From: Tamarix chinensis
Taxonomy: Eukaryota; Streptophyta; Magnoliopsida; Caryophyllales; Tamaricaceae
Direction of reading: 5' to 3'
NCBI GenBank assembly: GCA_030549775.1
Contig: CM060173.1
Coordinates: 5,616,501 to 5,680,500, forward strand
Length of the DNA: 64,000 bases
Shown here: in pieces, positions 61,727 through 64,000 of the stretch
How the letters are laid out: every line of letters begins with the position of its first letter
Numbering within the stretch: position 1 is the stretch's first letter
The notes under the pieces: generated by a model
Told to the model about the DNA's origin: nothing
Seen by the model: only the letters and a program-made list of their open reading frames with translations
Databases searched by the model: none
Translations under genes and position numbers: made by a program

Positions 61727-62960
61727 GGTATATGTAGTTAATGGTAAAGCCAATAATTGAACTATATGGTATCCCATGCCTACACAGGATATCAGTGTGC
61801 TTACCACCTTGCAATTTGAGCATTTGTGTATGACATGCTTTACCCCATAATAATACATATATAATAGGATCTTGCTAGAGCTCTATGGTGTCACATGACA
61901 CCCTTACGAAGCCCTAGTTCTCCCCTCTCTATTGTGTAATAAGTGATAACTATGTTTGCATCATTCAAGAAAGTAAGACCAAGCTTGATGTTAATCATTT
62001 ATTAATTAACATACACACTAATTTGAATTTAAGAACTAAACAACTACGTAAGTAATTCCTAATAGTTATCAAAAAGGATAATTTTAACTTAGACTTCAAG
62101 TACTCAAGATTCTAGTCTCGACCACTCACTATGATCTTACTAGTAATTAAAATTTTCCATTTTAGCAAAAACAATCATCCTATGTCTCTTATTAAATATG
62201 TGTATCTCCTTAAATATTGTAAAATATTTATTAGTCATTAGTATGTTACCATATATTTCTTAATAATTACGTGTATCTTCTTAAAACTCATTGGATATTA
62301 TGTTAGACTTTATTGTTTTTCCATACTAATTTATGTCTCTTTTTTGTTGATATTATTTGTTGATGCCATTTGAGAGTGATGCCAAATTGTTGCACTTGAA
62401 ACCCTTTGCTTTCCAAATTGTTGCCCGACCCCAAACAGGTTTTTATTGTAAATTCTCAGTTAATAATACACATTAACCCTTTTGACTCGGTATCTATCTC
62501 AAGAATATTTTCACAACTTTATTTTCTGCATCCCTATTTATTTGAAATATACATACACATATCTTATATCTTTAAAAAAAAAATGTTCGTTTGTTTCTTC
62601 ACGTCTCCACTTTCCGTCCCCGACTAGTACCAAGCACACATTTTGTGAAGGGTTGTGGTTCCCAGTTAGAACCTACAATATAACCCAAACACCTCTCGAT
62701 GGCTCACATTTATTAGTACTTATTATTATGCATTGTTCCTTTGTGGGTGTGCTTTCTTTCTCTTTGAAGTATAGCAATTCAAAACTTATAAAGTATTCAA
62801 AGTAGGTGTCAAAAGTACTCTTCTAACCTCTGACTACAATGGAAAGCCAACATCGTCTACTGTTCATGAACACATGCAACTTGCTTCAAAAGACACTCAT
62901 TAAAGTGCCACTTAAAAAAAGATCAAATTTCAGTGTTCCATCCACAAAAAGCAACAACAC
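61727..62960. other. Unassigned AT-rich DNA
   Basis: No recognisable gene. Short frames (around 61664-61858 minus and 62406-62805 plus) have no motif I know and sit in AT-rich DNA, so I do not call them. Confidence 0.5.
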
Positions 62961-63335
62961 GTCCGGGTAGGGCTGTTGACAAATCAAGCCGGCTTGCGAG
63001 CCGGCTCGACTCGGCTCGCTTGATTAGATAAACAAATCAAATCCAAGCCTCGATCTTAGGCTCGTTTATTTAACGAGCCAAACTCAAGCCTAGGTTGATT
63101 CGGCTCGTTAGCTCGCAAACCGGCTTGATTCGAACCCGACTCGAATTCGGCTCGTTTGCTCGTTTATCAAATAAGTTTTGAGAATATACACAAATATAAT
63201 ATAAAGTTAAAAAGAACTAATTATTTTTTTTACAAATAATTCTCATAATTTAAGTCTTTTTTTAATAAAAATAATTCTTATAAGTTTTTTGTTTACTAAA
63301 AATAATTTTCATAATTTAACCGGCTGGACCGCTCG
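62961..63335. repeat. GAGCCGGCTCG-rich MITE-like repeat
   Basis: From TAGGGCTGTTGAC (62969) onward the sequence is dominated by interlocking GGCTCG/CGAGCC words (AAGCCGGCTTGCGAGCCGGC, ATTCGGCTCGTTTGCTCG) that can fold on themselves, then an AT-rich part to 63318. This motif type is common in plant genomes as a dispersed MITE-like repeat; class uncertain. Its far end is not seen because LTR sequence starts at 63336. Confidence 0.5.
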
Positions 63336-64000
63336 ATTATAACTTCGTCGTGTGATTACGACTTTATTTTGGAGTTATATTTCGTTAACGAAATATACTA
63401 TTTAAATTATGAAATTTATGTTTTAAATAGTTAAATTTATTTTAATAATTTTATCCGTAGAAAATATTTCCGACTCTAAATTTATTCGTTTTAAAAAATC
63501 GTTAATATTTTTGGGAAGTTTTAAATTTAAAAGATTTATTTAAGAATTTCTTTCTGAAATTAATTTTCTTCTATTTTACGCTTTTTGATTTACAAAAAAA
63601 CTGATTTCGGAAATTATTTAAATTAGTCTCGGTTTATTCAAATTTGACTTAAACATTATATTATATACTTTTAAATAATTTTTCGAAATAATATAAATTT
63701 TTACGTTCGTTGGTAAATGTTTCCGAAAATGTTTATGAAATTCTTTATATAGCTTTTTATTAATTTTAAGCCTTCGGATCGTTTCGAAATAAAATTTAGA
63801 TAAAATCTTCCGATAAAAATTTTAAATATGTAGTATTTTACTTTTACTTTTATTTGTTTTAAAAAAAACGAACGACCTGCTGTTGCCCCGAGGCCCCCCT
63901 CTCTTCCTTTTCCTTTTTCCTTTCTTCTTTTTCTCTTCTCTTCAGTTTCCCCAGTCCCCTCCCCGACAGATTCGAGTCGGCGACAGTTCCCTGCCCTCTG
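63336..64000 (+). mobile_element. Partial LTR of the S4 family at the right edge
   Basis: ATTATAACTTCGTCGTGTG onward aligns with S4 from 15515 (ATTATAACTTCGTTGTGTG), through TTCGTTAACGAAATATA and the start of the pyrimidine-rich tract (63895 versus 16110). The first about 290 bp of the LTR are missing, so the copy is truncated on the left or joined to the neighbouring repeat by a rearrangement. It continues beyond the window. Confidence 0.7.

Overview
The window looks like nuclear DNA of a flowering plant. It carries Cassandra-type miniature retrotransposons with a 5S rRNA-like insert and an initiator-Met tRNA primer site. It also carries a plant L1-type LINE with an RNase H domain, and one short exon (470-523, minus) that fits a plant SAM-domain protein. 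I cannot tell monocot from dicot. Apart from that exon I see no intact host gene. Almost everything from 1.4 kb to the right edge is transposable-element DNA, and long ORFs here are chance frames in pyrimidine-rich or tandem-repeat DNA.

The dominant elements are very long solo LTRs (about 3.9-5.2 kb when inserts are removed). Most begin TGTAA(C/T)..CC or TGAAATGCCCC and end GGGGTGTTACA or a close variant. Most are flanked by 5-bp target-site duplications (TSDs) that can be read directly. They are nested in each other. Cluster 1: S1 (1513-9671, +) contains S2 (4722-8953, -). Cluster 2: a LINE is split by S3 (11426-35306, -), S3 by S4 (15228-34808, +), S4 by S5 (19424-34324, +), and S5 by both S6 (20648-25573, -) and S7 (28717-33531, +). 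Cluster 3: the same LINE is split again by a decayed LTR piece S8 (about 35331-40235, -), which holds S9 (36052-39923, +), which holds an intact Cassandra element (37089-37844, -). Cluster 4: a decayed Cassandra LTR (49659-57417) is split by S10 (49813-57255, -), which holds S11 (51539-55672, +). More decayed LTRs lie at 43.9-49.4 kb, 58.2-60.8 kb and 63.3-64.0 kb. A second decayed Cassandra lies at 61.0-61.7 kb.

Within the LTRs the order, read in the direction of the TATA box, is: AT-rich 5' part; GC/pyrimidine-rich tract; TATA box; leader with (TAA)n or minisatellites; a block with a splice-donor-like TTAGGTAAG; a conserved palindromic motif (TACTAATCACTTAAAGTG); a tandem array of 50-60 bp modules (CCGGTCCACCGG..ATAATAGTGG plus a small hairpin); a TCAGTAC..GTACTGA hairpin; and a terminal hairpin just before GGCGGTAAC, about 100 bp from the LTR end. 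The hairpin stems are kept by compensatory changes between copies although the sequences drift. I consider this structured array the most interesting signal in the window. No gag, protease, integrase or LTR-retrotransposon RT coding sequence was seen between any of these LTRs.

The left end (1-1000) is the 5' end of a host gene running off the window to the left. Simple repeats ((CT)n, (TATG)n, (TAA)n, (GTA)n) are frequent.
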